Source of the DNA: JACOMY01 sp046233115 | GTDB taxonomy: Bacteria; Pseudomonadota; Alphaproteobacteria; Kiloniellales; JACOMY01 | DNA length: 64,000 nucleotides | Direction: 5' to 3' | Assembly (NCBI GenBank): GCA_046233115.1 | Contig: JBJXHM010000007.1 | Location: forward strand, 1 to 64,000 | Shown here: piece after piece, positions 1 to 7,194 of the stretch | How positions within the stretch are numbered: the first letter of the stretch is position 1 | Layout of the letters: the number at the start of each line of letters is the position of its first letter | Translations under genes and position numbers: made by a program | The notes under the pieces: generated by a model | What the model was told of the DNA's origin: nothing | The model's input: the letters and a program-made list of their open reading frames with translations, nothing else | Databases searched by the model: none

Positions 1-1503
1 ATCGACGATGAAGGTGTCGTTGTTGGTGCCGCCGTAGGCCGTGTCCGTCCCGGAGGCACCGTTCAGCCGATCGCGGTTCTGCCCGCCGAAGAGGATGTCG
101 CTGCCGGTCCCGCCGACCATCTGGTCGCTGCCGGTCTGACCCCTCAGGGTGTCGTTGCCGGTGCCGCCGAAGAGGGTATCGCGGCCGCTGCCGCTCTCGA
201 TGGAATCGTCGCCGTCGCCGCCGCGCATCTGGTCGTCGCCCAGCATGCCGAACAGCCAGTCGTCACCGCTGTCGCCGCGGACGTCGTCCGGACCGTCGCC
301 GGCCAGCACGGTGTCGGCACCGCTGCCGCCGAAGATCCGGTCGTCGCCGGAGTTGCCGCGCACGAAATCGTCGCCGCTGCCGCCGAAGATCATGTCCTGG
401 TCGCTGCCGCCGTTCAGGCTGTCTCGCCCGGAGCCGCCGTAGAGGGTGTCCTCGCCCTTGCCGGCGTAGGCAAGGTCGTTGCCGGCGTCACCGACCATGA
501 AGTCGTCGCCGCCGGAATCGGTCACCATGTCGGCCTCGTCCAGCACGTCATCGCCCGACCCGCCGTAGAGGGTGTCGGAGTTGGCGCCGCCGAAGAGGGT
601 GTCGTGGCCACTGCCTCCATAGATCCGGTCTTTGCCGGTCCCTCCGTGCGCGACGTCGTTGCCGGCCTCGCCGTAAGCCGTGTCCTTACCGCTACCACCC
701 ATCAGGAGGTCCTGGCCGCTTTCGCCCACCGCCCGATCGTCGGCGTCGCCGCCGAAGATGCTGTCATTGCCGCTACCGCCGGCCAGGGTATCGGCATCGG
801 AGCCGCCGAAGATGCTGTCGGCGCCGAGACCGCCCCAGAGCAGGTCCTGCCCCTCGCCACCGTACTGCAGGTCGTCGCCGTCCGGGGCGCTGCCGAAGAG
901 GGCGAACTCGATGATGGCGTCATTGCCGCTGCCGCCGAAGGCCGTGTCGTCGCCGTGGCCGCCCTCGAGGCTGTCGCCACCGCTGCCGCCGACGAGCCAG
1001 TCCTTGCCGCTGTTACCCCTGAGCATGTCGCTGAACTGGCCGCCGTCGAGGATGTCGGAGCCGCTGCCGCCGTAGAGCGTGTCGTCCAGGGCGAAGCCGT
1101 TCAACTGGTCGTCGCCGTGGCCGCCGGCGAGAATATCCGACCCGTCATCACCGTCGACTCGATCGTTGCCCGAAGCGCCGTAAAGCGTGTCGCGATCGAC
1201 GCCGCCAAAGAGCGTATCGTTGCCGGAGCCGCCGAAGACCCGGTCGTCGCCCGATCCGGGGTAGGCGTACTCGTTGAAGACGTCGTCGCCGAGACCGCCG
1301 AAGAAGCTATCGTTGCCGCCGCCGCCGACGGCCAGGTCATCGCCTTCGCCTCCATCCAGGAGGTCGTCGCCGCTGCTGCCGAGCAGCGTATCGTTGCCGG
1401 CGAGGCCGTAGAGGAAATCCCCACTGGAGAGGCCGAAGATCGTATCGGCCAAAACCGTTCCGCTTAGCGTGTTTACCTGATTGTCACCGGTCAAGACGGC
1501 CAC
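1..1503 (-). CDS. RTX-type calcium-binding repeat protein, 3'-truncated by window edge
   Basis: The reading frame is open from a GTG at 1503 to the left edge, 501 codons with no stop, so the C-terminus is missing. The protein begins MAVLTGDNQVNTLSGT and is then almost wholly built of glycine/aspartate nonapeptide-like repeats (GGSGNDTLFGG, GGVDRDTLYGA). In known RTX proteins such repeats form a calcium-binding parallel beta-roll after type I secretion. The GTG is chosen because a GGGGGGA ribosome-binding site lies 7 bases upstream and the N-terminus matches the next RTX gene (MAAITGNDLPNTLTGT). No catalytic domain is visible in the part present. The gene lies just downstream of its paralogue at 1952-4564, in the same direction. 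Function (surface layer, adhesin or other) cannot be told from repeats alone. Confidence 0.85.
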   Translation of the reverse strand, partial: MAVLTGDNQVNTLSGTVLADTIFGLSSGDFLYGLAGNDTLLGSSGDDLLDGGEGDDLAVGGGGNDSFFGGLGDDVFNEYAYPGSGDDRVFGGSGNDTLFGGVDRDTLYGASGNDRVDGDDGSDILAGGHGDDQLNGFALDDTLYGGSGSDILDGGQFSDMLRGNSGKDWLVGGSGGDSLEGGHGDDTAFGGSGNDAIIEFALFGSAPDGDDLQYGGEGQDLLWGGLGADSIFGGSDADTLAGGSGNDSIFGGDADDRAVGESGQDLLMGGSGKDTAYGEAGNDVAHGGTGKDRIYGGSGHDTLFGGANSDTLYGGSGDDVLDEADMVTDSGGDDFMVGDAGNDLAYAGKGEDTLYGGSGRDSLNGGSDQDMIFGGSGDDFVRGNSGDDRIFGGSGADTVLAGDGPDDVRGDSGDDWLFGMLGDDQMRGGDGDDSIESGSGRDTLFGGTGNDTLRGQTGSDQMVGGTGSDILFGGQNRDRLNGASGTDTAYGGTNNDTFIVD

Positions 1504-1602
1504 GGCACAGTCCCCCCTCTGCTCGCCTGCAATCGCAGTGTCACCGCAACGAGCGGACAGTAGTGTGGCTGGAGACTGTGGACAAGACGTATTTGATAAG
1601 AA

Positions 1603-1616
1603 ATTCAGATCTGAAT
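1603..1616. promoter_or_regulatory. 14-bp perfect palindrome upstream of RTX gene 1
   Basis: ATTCAGATCTGAAT is its own reverse complement. It sits in an AT-rich stretch about 100 bp upstream of the GTG at 1503. The inverted repeat before the next RTX gene (4655-4672) lies at nearly the same distance from its start and shares the TCAGAT core, so both may be binding sites for one regulator. The role is inferred. Confidence 0.35.
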
Positions 1617-1878
1617 AAATGATTTTATAGTGTTTAATTGCTGTAAATACCTGCACCCATAGGGCGTGGTAGAAGGAATGATGCCAGCTTGCCGGCGCGG
1701 GACGACGCCGCCATCATCGTCAAGCGCGCCGGTGAAAAGCGCTGAACATCGGGTGCTTTGCACAAGTAATGGTCGCTGTTCGCTGCCAGGCCGGGTGCTC
1801 GGCCGCGGCGACTGACGTATCAGCTTGGCTGGAGGCGGAAAGTGGCGCGGCCCGGGCATTTGGGTTTGTCGTGGCGAT

Positions 1879-1926
1879 CGAAGTAAAATCCCGCCGATGT
1901 TAAGTCCCGCCGAAGTCAAGTCCTGC
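1879..1926. repeat. Three tandem copies of a 16-bp repeat
   Basis: Copies are CGAAGTAAAATCCCGC (1879-1894), CGATGTTAAGTCCCGC (1895-1910) and CGAAGTCAAGTCCTGC (1911-1926), with consensus CGAAGTNAAGTCCCGC. The array begins 25 bp past the stop codon of the RTX gene at 1952. It has no dyad symmetry. It could be a protein-binding array or a simple slippage product. Confidence 0.6.
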
Positions 1927-1951
1927 TGGGGCGGTCGCCGCGCGCAACCTG

Positions 1952-4564
1952 TCACTGCCAGACGAAGTCGCTCGCGGTGATCTGGCTTGCCAGGCTGAGG
2001 CCCTGAAGGCGGAAGGCGATGTCGTTGCCGCCATCGCCGTCCAGATCGATCTGCAGCTCCTGTCCGCTGCCGGCGTAGCGTGCCTGCGTGTTGCCGCCGC
2101 CGGAGAAGGCGGCATCGCCGATGTAGGCAAAGCTTCCGACCTCCAGTCCGGTGGCGAAGACCAGCTTGTCCGCGCCGTTTGCTGCATTGAGGCTTGCACC
2201 GTCGAAGTCGCCGATCAGGGCGCCGTTCGGTCCCAGCGCCGCACCATCAAAGCGGAAATCGTCCTGGCCGGAGCCGCCAAAAGCCGTGTCGCTGGCGCCG
2301 ATCAGGATGCTGTCGGCGCCGCTCTCACCGCGGAGCTGGTCGCCGGCAGCGCCGCCGAAGAGGCGGTCGTCGCCGGCACCGCCCTCGATGCTGTCGATGC
2401 CGCCGAGGCCACGCAGCAGGTTAGCCCCCGTATTGCCCTGGATGAGGTTGTCCAGGCTGTTGCCCGTCCCGTCGATGTCGCCCTTGCCGGCCTGCATGCG
2501 CAGGGTCTCGAAGAAGGCCGTGGCGGTGCCGTCCGGCAGGGTGAAGTCGTTTTCCGCGCGCACCAGGTCGTTACCCTCGCCGGCCAGCTCGGCGATCAGG
2601 TCGCCCTGGGTGTCGACCACGAAGGTGTCGTCGCCGCTGCCGCCGGAGAGGCTGTCGCTGCCCTGGCGCCCGTTCATGATATCGTCGCCGCTGTTGCCGT
2701 GCAGCAGGTTGGCGAAGGAGTTGCCGACCAGGGTGTTGGCCTGGTCGTTGCCGATCAGGCTCGCAGCCCCGGCCGCGCGGTTGAGGTTCGCGCGTTCGAG
2801 AAAACCGTCCAGACCACCGGCCAAGGTGTAGGCGAGCGCGTCGGAGCGCAGCACGTCCTCGGCTCCGCCGGTCTCGGTTTCCAGCACGACGTCGTCTGCG
2901 GTGTCGATGATGAAAGTGTCGTTGGCCTTGCCGCCCACGGCGGTGTCGGTGCCCGAGCCGCCGTTCAGGCGGTCGCTGCCGATCCCGGCGTAGAGCGTAT
3001 CGCTGCCGCTGCCGCCGCCCAGGCGGTCATTGCCGTCACCACCGTAGAGCAGGTCCGTGCCGCTAGCGCCAAAAAGCGTATCCTGGCCACTGTCGCCGAG
3101 CTGCCGATCATTGCCCGACTGGCCGCGCAGCACATCGTCGCCGCTGCCGCCGGCGGCGTCGTCGCCACCCGCGCCGCCCTCCAGGCGGTCTTCGCCGAAG
3201 CCGCCGTAGAGACGGTCGGACCCGCTGTCGCCGTAGAGGCTGTCCGCCTCGGCGTCGCCCGAGAGGGTATCATCCCCGCTGCCGCCGAAGAGGCTGTCGC
3301 TGCCGCCGTCGCCGGCGAGGCTGTCCTGCCCCCTTCCACCGAAGAGGCCGTCCTGCCCGCTGCCGCCCTGGGCGCTGTCGTTCCCCGAGTCCCCGTAGGC
3401 CAGGTTGTCGCCGTCGTCGCTGCCGACGATCTGCTCGTGGAAGCGGTCGTCGCCGGACCCGCCGAAGAGCGTGTCGCTGCCGAAGTCGCCGTAGATGTAG
3501 TCGTGCGCCTCGCCGCCGAACAGCCTGTCCGCTTCGTGGCCGCCGAAGAGGAAGTCGGCCTCGCTGCCGCCGTAGAGGCTGTCCTTCCCCCGCGCGCCGT
3601 AGAGGAAATCGGTTCCGTCGGCGCCCTCCAGGCGGTCGTCGCCGCTCTCGGCGTTCAGCCGGTCCGCATCGCTGCCGCCGTAGAGCCGATCGCCGCCGCT
3701 GCCGCCGTAAAGGCGGTCGTAGAAGGCACCGCCGAACAGGCTGTCGCTCCCCAGCGCGCCGTATAGGCTGTCATCGAAGTCACCGCCGTAGGCCGTGTCG
3801 CTGCCGCTGCCGCCGAAGAGCCGATCCAGCTCGCTGCCGCCGTCCAGCAAGTCCTTGCCATCGCCACCGGCCAGGCTGTCGTTCCCCGAGCCGCCGAAGA
3901 AGCGGTCTGCGCCGTCGCCGGCCGCGGCCTCGTCGCTGATCGTGTCGTCGCCCTCGCCGCCGTAGGCAGTGTCGCTACCGCCGCCGCCGGTCAGGCTGTC
4001 CTTGCCGCTGTCACCGGACAGGACGTCGTTACCGGCCCCGCCTGCAATCTCGTCGCTCTCGCCTCCGCCAAACAAGCGGTCGCCGCCGCTACCGCCCTGG
4101 AGCGTGTCATCGCCGCTGTGGCCCGAGACGCTGTCGTTTCCCGCACCACCGCTGAGGAAATCGGGGCCGCTGGCGCCGCCCAGCGTGTCCCCGCCCTGGT
4201 CGCCATAGAGCGCGTCGCGGTCCAGGCCGCCCCAGAGAAAGTCGTCGCCGGCGCCGCCGAACTGAACATCGTAGCCGTCGGGACCGATACCGAAGAGATA
4301 GGCCTCGGTGATCTGGTCGTCGCCGGCGCCGCCATAGGCCCAGTCACTGCCGGCACCGCCGTAGATCCGATCGTTGTCATCGCCTCCGGCAAGCTGGTCG
4401 CTTCCAGAGCCGCCGAAGAGCGTGTCGTTACCGCTGGCGCCGAAAAGAAGATCGCCCAGATCCAGGCCAAAAAGCGTGTCGTTCGCCGAGAGCCCGTAGA
4501 GATAGTCGGTGACGGGCGTACCTGTCAGGGTGTTGGGAAGGTCGTTTCCGGTAATTGCGGCCAT
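1952..4564 (-). CDS. RTX-type calcium-binding repeat protein, 870 aa
   Basis: The body (about residues 1-560) is a continuous array of RTX-like repeats (GGSGSD, YGGAGDD, LFGASGND). It is followed by two linker modules of the NDTFIIDT and DDTFVVDT type that commonly alternate with RTX blocks, then a last short RTX block. The C-terminal 90 residues (KLVFATGLEVGSF, ELQIDLDGDGGND, ending DFVWQ) match the end of the giant RTX protein at 16880-22993 and look like a serralysin-type C-terminal, secretion-competent domain. A type I export signal is inferred, not proven, and no transporter genes are in the window. Start: ATG at 4564 with GGAGG 8 bases upstream. A TTG at 4579 would add five residues. 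No enzyme domain is seen. Confidence 0.88.
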   Translation of the reverse strand: MAAITGNDLPNTLTGTPVTDYLYGLSANDTLFGLDLGDLLFGASGNDTLFGGSGSDQLAGGDDNDRIYGGAGSDWAYGGAGDDQITEAYLFGIGPDGYDVQFGGAGDDFLWGGLDRDALYGDQGGDTLGGASGPDFLSGGAGNDSVSGHSGDDTLQGGSGGDRLFGGGESDEIAGGAGNDVLSGDSGKDSLTGGGGSDTAYGGEGDDTISDEAAAGDGADRFFGGSGNDSLAGGDGKDLLDGGSELDRLFGGSGSDTAYGGDFDDSLYGALGSDSLFGGAFYDRLYGGSGGDRLYGGSDADRLNAESGDDRLEGADGTDFLYGARGKDSLYGGSEADFLFGGHEADRLFGGEAHDYIYGDFGSDTLFGGSGDDRFHEQIVGSDDGDNLAYGDSGNDSAQGGSGQDGLFGGRGQDSLAGDGGSDSLFGGSGDDTLSGDAEADSLYGDSGSDRLYGGFGEDRLEGGAGGDDAAGGSGDDVLRGQSGNDRQLGDSGQDTLFGASGTDLLYGGDGNDRLGGGSGSDTLYAGIGSDRLNGGSGTDTAVGGKANDTFIIDTADDVVLETETGGAEDVLRSDALAYTLAGGLDGFLERANLNRAAGAASLIGNDQANTLVGNSFANLLHGNSGDDIMNGRQGSDSLSGGSGDDTFVVDTQGDLIAELAGEGNDLVRAENDFTLPDGTATAFFETLRMQAGKGDIDGTGNSLDNLIQGNTGANLLRGLGGIDSIEGGAGDDRLFGGAAGDQLRGESGADSILIGASDTAFGGSGQDDFRFDGAALGPNGALIGDFDGASLNAANGADKLVFATGLEVGSFAYIGDAAFSGGGNTQARYAGSGQELQIDLDGDGGNDIAFRLQGLSLASQITASDFVWQ

Positions 4565-4654
4565 GACCCGAACCTCCAAGTCGTGAGGGGATCATAGCCA
4601 ATGCACGGTGAGAAAGACAGTCTGCCGCGTGTAGGGGGTAAATTGGCGAGTTCA

Positions 4655-4672
4655 ATCAGATGTATTTCTGAT
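4655..4672. promoter_or_regulatory. Inverted repeat upstream of RTX gene 2
   Basis: ATCAGA (4655-4660) and TCTGAT (4667-4672) form a perfect dyad around TGTATT, about 90 bp upstream of the ATG at 4564. The AT-rich context suits a promoter or operator. It resembles the TCAGAT-containing palindrome at 1603-1616. Regulatory use is inferred. Confidence 0.35.
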
Positions 4673-4742
4673 CAATTATTTGAGAGTGGCGGTGGTGCTG
4701 ATCCCTGGAGCGCTTTGGTCTTTGCCTGATCCGCAAACACCA

Positions 4743-4773
4743 GCAGGCCCCGCGTGCGATACGAGGGGCCTGC
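4743..4773 (-). terminator. GC-rich hairpin downstream of phnX
   Basis: GCAGGCCCC (4743-4751) pairs perfectly with GGGGCCTGC (4765-4773) around a 13-base loop. On the minus strand it is followed by GGTGTTTGCGG, only a weak T tract. It could end the phnW-phnX transcript before the RTX gene. The region 4565-4911 between RTX gene 2 and phnX holds this hairpin, the 4865-4913 palindrome and the promoter region, and no gene. Confidence 0.4.
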
Positions 4774-4864
4774 GACGGTCGGTTGGGCCGGGCTGGACGC
4801 TAGGGCAGGATGACGTCAAATCGGCCGATTTGTCGTCTGAATCCTGCTCTAAATCTTTGAAAAT

Positions 4865-4913
4865 AGAGCGGATTCACGCGATCAGGTGAGTCCACCTGAT
4901 CGCGATCCGCTCT
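4865..4913. repeat. Long two-stem palindrome overlapping the phnX stop codon
   Basis: The inner stem GCGATCAGGTG (4878-4888) pairs with CACCTGATCGC (4893-4903) around AGTC. The outer stem AGAGCGGAT (4865-4873) pairs with ATCCGCTCT (4905-4913). The two stems total 20 bp with a small asymmetric bulge. The right end overlaps the TAG of phnX. The form suits a mobile palindromic repeat that landed at the gene end, or a terminator. Only one copy was noticed in this window. Confidence 0.55.
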
Positions 4914-5742
4914 AGGGCGTCTCGCCGGCGGCCAGGCGGCGCTCGATGTCGTCGATGACCGGGATCAGGTCGGCACTGCTGTCGATGACGTAGTGGGCGC
5001 CGGCCTTGAAGAGGCGCTGCGTCGCGGCCTGGCGATGGTCGTCCTGCTGCCCGGCGGAGAGCGCCTGCCAGTCGGCGAGGCTGAGCCCGGTCTCGTTGCC
5101 GGAGCAGGAGAGGCCCACCGTCCAGAAGCCGGCGTTCAACCCTTCCTCGACGCCGGCGACGGTGTCGTCGACCTTCACGCAGGCGGCCACGCAGTCGACC
5201 GAGAGCGCGGCCGCGTTCATCAGCGCCATGGCCGGGCCCGGACGGCCGCGGGCGACGTCGGAGCTGCAGACCATGTGGTCGGGCACCAGGCCCTGGCGCT
5301 CGGCCTCGGGCAGCACCGCGGCCATCATCTCGCCGTTGTAGCCGCTGTTGGATCCGATGCGGATGCCCCGCGCGCGCAGGGCGCTCAGAGTATCCAGCAC
5401 GCCGGGGATCACCTCGGCATGCTCGGCGATAGCGGCGATCTGCGCCGGCAGGAAGGCCTGGAACAGGCGGTCGATGTCGGCCTCGCTGTGCGGCTCGCCC
5501 TTGATCTTCGCCCAGCGGTCGGCCAGGTCGGCCTCGCCCAGCATGGTGGCGATGTGGGTGCGCTTCTCGATGCCCATGGGGGCGCGCGCCTCGGCCAGGC
5601 TGACCGGCACGCCCTCGCTCTCGAAGACCTTGAGGAAGGCGACCAGCGGGGCCAGCGAGCCGAAGTCGACCATGGTGCCGGCCCAGTCGAAGACGACGGC
5701 CTGGACGGGACCGGTGTAGCGGCGTTGATAGCGGTAGGACAC
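4912..5742 (-). CDS. phnX: Phosphonoacetaldehyde hydrolase
   Basis: HAD-superfamily enzyme that cleaves phosphonoacetaldehyde to acetaldehyde and phosphate, the second step of 2-aminoethylphosphonate breakdown. The sequence carries the PhnX signature FDWAGTMVDFGS, with nucleophile Asp at about residue 19 and Ala in place of the usual second Asp, and GIEKRTHI with the Schiff-base lysine. MVCSSDVARGRPGP and VKVDDT are the later HAD motifs. I use GTG at 5742 because the protein then starts MSYRYQRRYTGP, as I recall for proteobacterial PhnX proteins, with a GAGG upstream. A GTG at 5781 would add 13 residues and has no visible ribosome-binding site. It follows phnW by 48 bp in the same direction. 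The stop lies inside a large palindrome. Confidence 0.93.
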   Translation of the reverse strand: MSYRYQRRYTGPVQAVVFDWAGTMVDFGSLAPLVAFLKVFESEGVPVSLAEARAPMGIEKRTHIATMLGEADLADRWAKIKGEPHSEADIDRLFQAFLPAQIAAIAEHAEVIPGVLDTLSALRARGIRIGSNSGYNGEMMAAVLPEAERQGLVPDHMVCSSDVARGRPGPAMALMNAAALSVDCVAACVKVDDTVAGVEEGLNAGFWTVGLSCSGNETGLSLADWQALSAGQQDDHRQAATQRLFKAGAHYVIDSSADLIPVIDDIERRLAAGETP

Positions 5743-5790
5743 GGGGAGAGACCTCTTCGTCTGAATTTGGATTGATGGCACCCGGCTAGC

Positions 5791-6921
5791 CTAGGCGGCG
5801 GCCGTCGCCATGATCTCCTCGATGGCCGCCAGAAGGCGGTCGATCTCGACTGCACCCAGGTCGCCGATGCAGCCGATGCGGAAAGAGTCCCGCTCGGTCA
5901 GCTTGCCCGGGTAGATCAGCAGGCCGCGGGCGGCCAGCGCGTCGTAGAAGCGGCGGAAGTCGAAGGCACGGCCGGCCGGCGGCAGCAGGGTGACGATGAC
6001 CGGCGCCTGCTTCTCGTCCGGCAGCAGGGTCTCGAAGCCCAGCGCCCGCATCCCGCGGGTCAGTCGCCGACAGTTGTCGCTGTAGCGGGCGAAGCGCGCG
6101 GCCACGCCGCCCTCGGCGTCAAGCTCGGCCAGCGCCTGGTCGAGCGCCAGGATGACCTGCACCGGCGGTGTGAAGCGCCACTGTCCCGTTTTCTCGAAGG
6201 CCTGCCACTGGGCATGCAGGTCCAGCGAGAGCGAGACCGCATTGCCTGCGGCCGCGGCCAGAGCCGGCTTCTCCGCCAGGACGAAGCCCAGGCCGGGAAT
6301 GCCCTGCAGGCACTTGTTGCTGGAGGCAGCCAGCGCCTCGAAGGGCAGGCTCTTGGCATCGATCGTCAGCGCGCCGAAGGCACTCATCGCGTCGATCAGT
6401 AGCTTGACTCCGGCCTCGGCCACCACCGCGGCGACCTCCTCCAGCGGATTGAGCAGGCCGGTGGTGGTCTCGCACCAGACCAGGGCGACGTGGGTGATCG
6501 CCGGATCGGCGGCGAGAGCCGCTGCCACCTTGGCCGGCTCGATCGGGTCTACCTCGTCCCAGGCGAGGCTGATGTGGCTGCGGCCGGCGGTCTTGCAGAT
6601 CGTCTCCATGCGCTGGCCGTAGGCGCCGTTCTGCAGCAGCAGCACCTTGCCGCTCTTCGGCACCAGCGTGGTCAGCATGGCCTCCACCGCGAAGGTGCCG
6701 CTGCCCTGGACCGGGACGCAGAGGTGGCTCTCCTCGGCGCCGGCCAGTTCCGCCAGGCGCAGGCGCACCCGGTCGTTGACCGCGAGGAAACGGGTGTCGC
6801 GCGAGCCCAGGTCGTGCAGGCTTGCTTGCTTGACGGCAAGCGAGGTGGTGAGCGGCCCGGGCGTGAACAGCCAAGGATCGCCGCTGGAGCTGAGCTGGGG
6901 GGGCTGGTCTGAGGCTGGCAT
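5791..6921 (-). CDS. phnW: 2-aminoethylphosphonate-pyruvate transaminase
   Basis: PLP-dependent class V aminotransferase converting 2-aminoethylphosphonate plus pyruvate to phosphonoacetaldehyde plus alanine. Visible marks: the N-terminal LFTPGPLTTS motif, VPVQGSGTFAVEA in the cofactor-binding region, LIDAMSAFGA with the PLP-ring Asp, and SSNKCLQGIPG holding the Schiff-base lysine. Length is about 376 aa, usual for the family. Start: ATG at 6921, preceded by AGGA at 10 bases. A GTG at 6951 is an alternative with poorer signals. It is the first gene of the phnW-phnX unit and is divergent from the glutamine-synthetase-like gene. A Pho-box-like sequence lies about 100 bp upstream, so phosphate-starvation control is plausible. 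Confidence 0.94.
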   Translation of the reverse strand: MPASDQPPQLSSSGDPWLFTPGPLTTSLAVKQASLHDLGSRDTRFLAVNDRVRLRLAELAGAEESHLCVPVQGSGTFAVEAMLTTLVPKSGKVLLLQNGAYGQRMETICKTAGRSHISLAWDEVDPIEPAKVAAALAADPAITHVALVWCETTTGLLNPLEEVAAVVAEAGVKLLIDAMSAFGALTIDAKSLPFEALAASSNKCLQGIPGLGFVLAEKPALAAAAGNAVSLSLDLHAQWQAFEKTGQWRFTPPVQVILALDQALAELDAEGGVAARFARYSDNCRRLTRGMRALGFETLLPDEKQAPVIVTLLPPAGRAFDFRRFYDALAARGLLIYPGKLTERDSFRIGCIGDLGAVEIDRLLAAIEEIMATAAA

Positions 6922-7016
6922 GCCGGAGTCGTCCTGCGCATTGCTTGTCACGCCGTCCGGTCAAGCGCCCAGGCTTGCGACGTGCCGTTAGAAAGGCGGC
7001 TCTATAGCACCGGGAA

Positions 7017-7034
7017 GGGACAGTCTGATGACGA
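7017..7034 (-). promoter_or_regulatory. Candidate Pho box upstream of phnW
   Basis: Read on the plus strand, GGGACAG-TCTG-ATGACGA fits the reversed PhoB pattern ATGACAG-N4-ATGACAG at 10 of 14 positions with exact 7-4-7 spacing. It points toward phnW and lies 96 bp upstream of its ATG. This is a by-eye match only. Confidence 0.35.
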
Positions 7035-7194
7035 AAGACCGCCGATCAGCCTCGCTCTTGCCGCAAAGGACTGCTCTTCAGGCACTGCAAGTGGCTTGAC
7101 CGCAAGCCGGCTGCTGGCGCCTATGAAAGGGCGCCGTTCGGCGGTAACCCTCTATTCTTCGGTCGTAGATCCACTCGAACTGCAAGGTGTATCC

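Larger units (their letters stand above)
1504..1951. other. Intergenic region between two RTX genes
   Basis: This 448-bp stretch holds no convincing gene. It contains an AT-rich segment around 1590-1640 with a 14-bp perfect palindrome, probably the promoter region of the left RTX gene, and a three-copy 16-bp array at 1879-1926 close to the end of the right RTX gene. A 116-codon minus-strand frame here runs across the 16-bp array and resembles no family I know. Confidence 0.6.

Noticed and set aside
604..1467. Long plus-strand open frames rich in Ala, Val and Glu opposite the RTX genes (also near 2699-3766)
   Set aside because: They are the reverse-complement reading of RTX repeats. Regular GGC/GAC codons leave antisense frames open. 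They have no ribosome-binding site and no family resemblance.
1605..1955. 116-codon minus-strand frame between the RTX genes
   Set aside because: It runs over the 16-bp tandem array, has low-complexity content and resembles no known protein.
4680..4889. 69-codon plus-strand frame between RTX gene 2 and phnX
   Set aside because: It overlaps two hairpins, has no clear start signal and shows no similarity to anything known to me.
7096..7127. TTGACC and TATGAA upstream of the GS-family gene as a promoter
   Set aside because: The spacer is 20 bp, outside the usual range, and the region has many chance matches.
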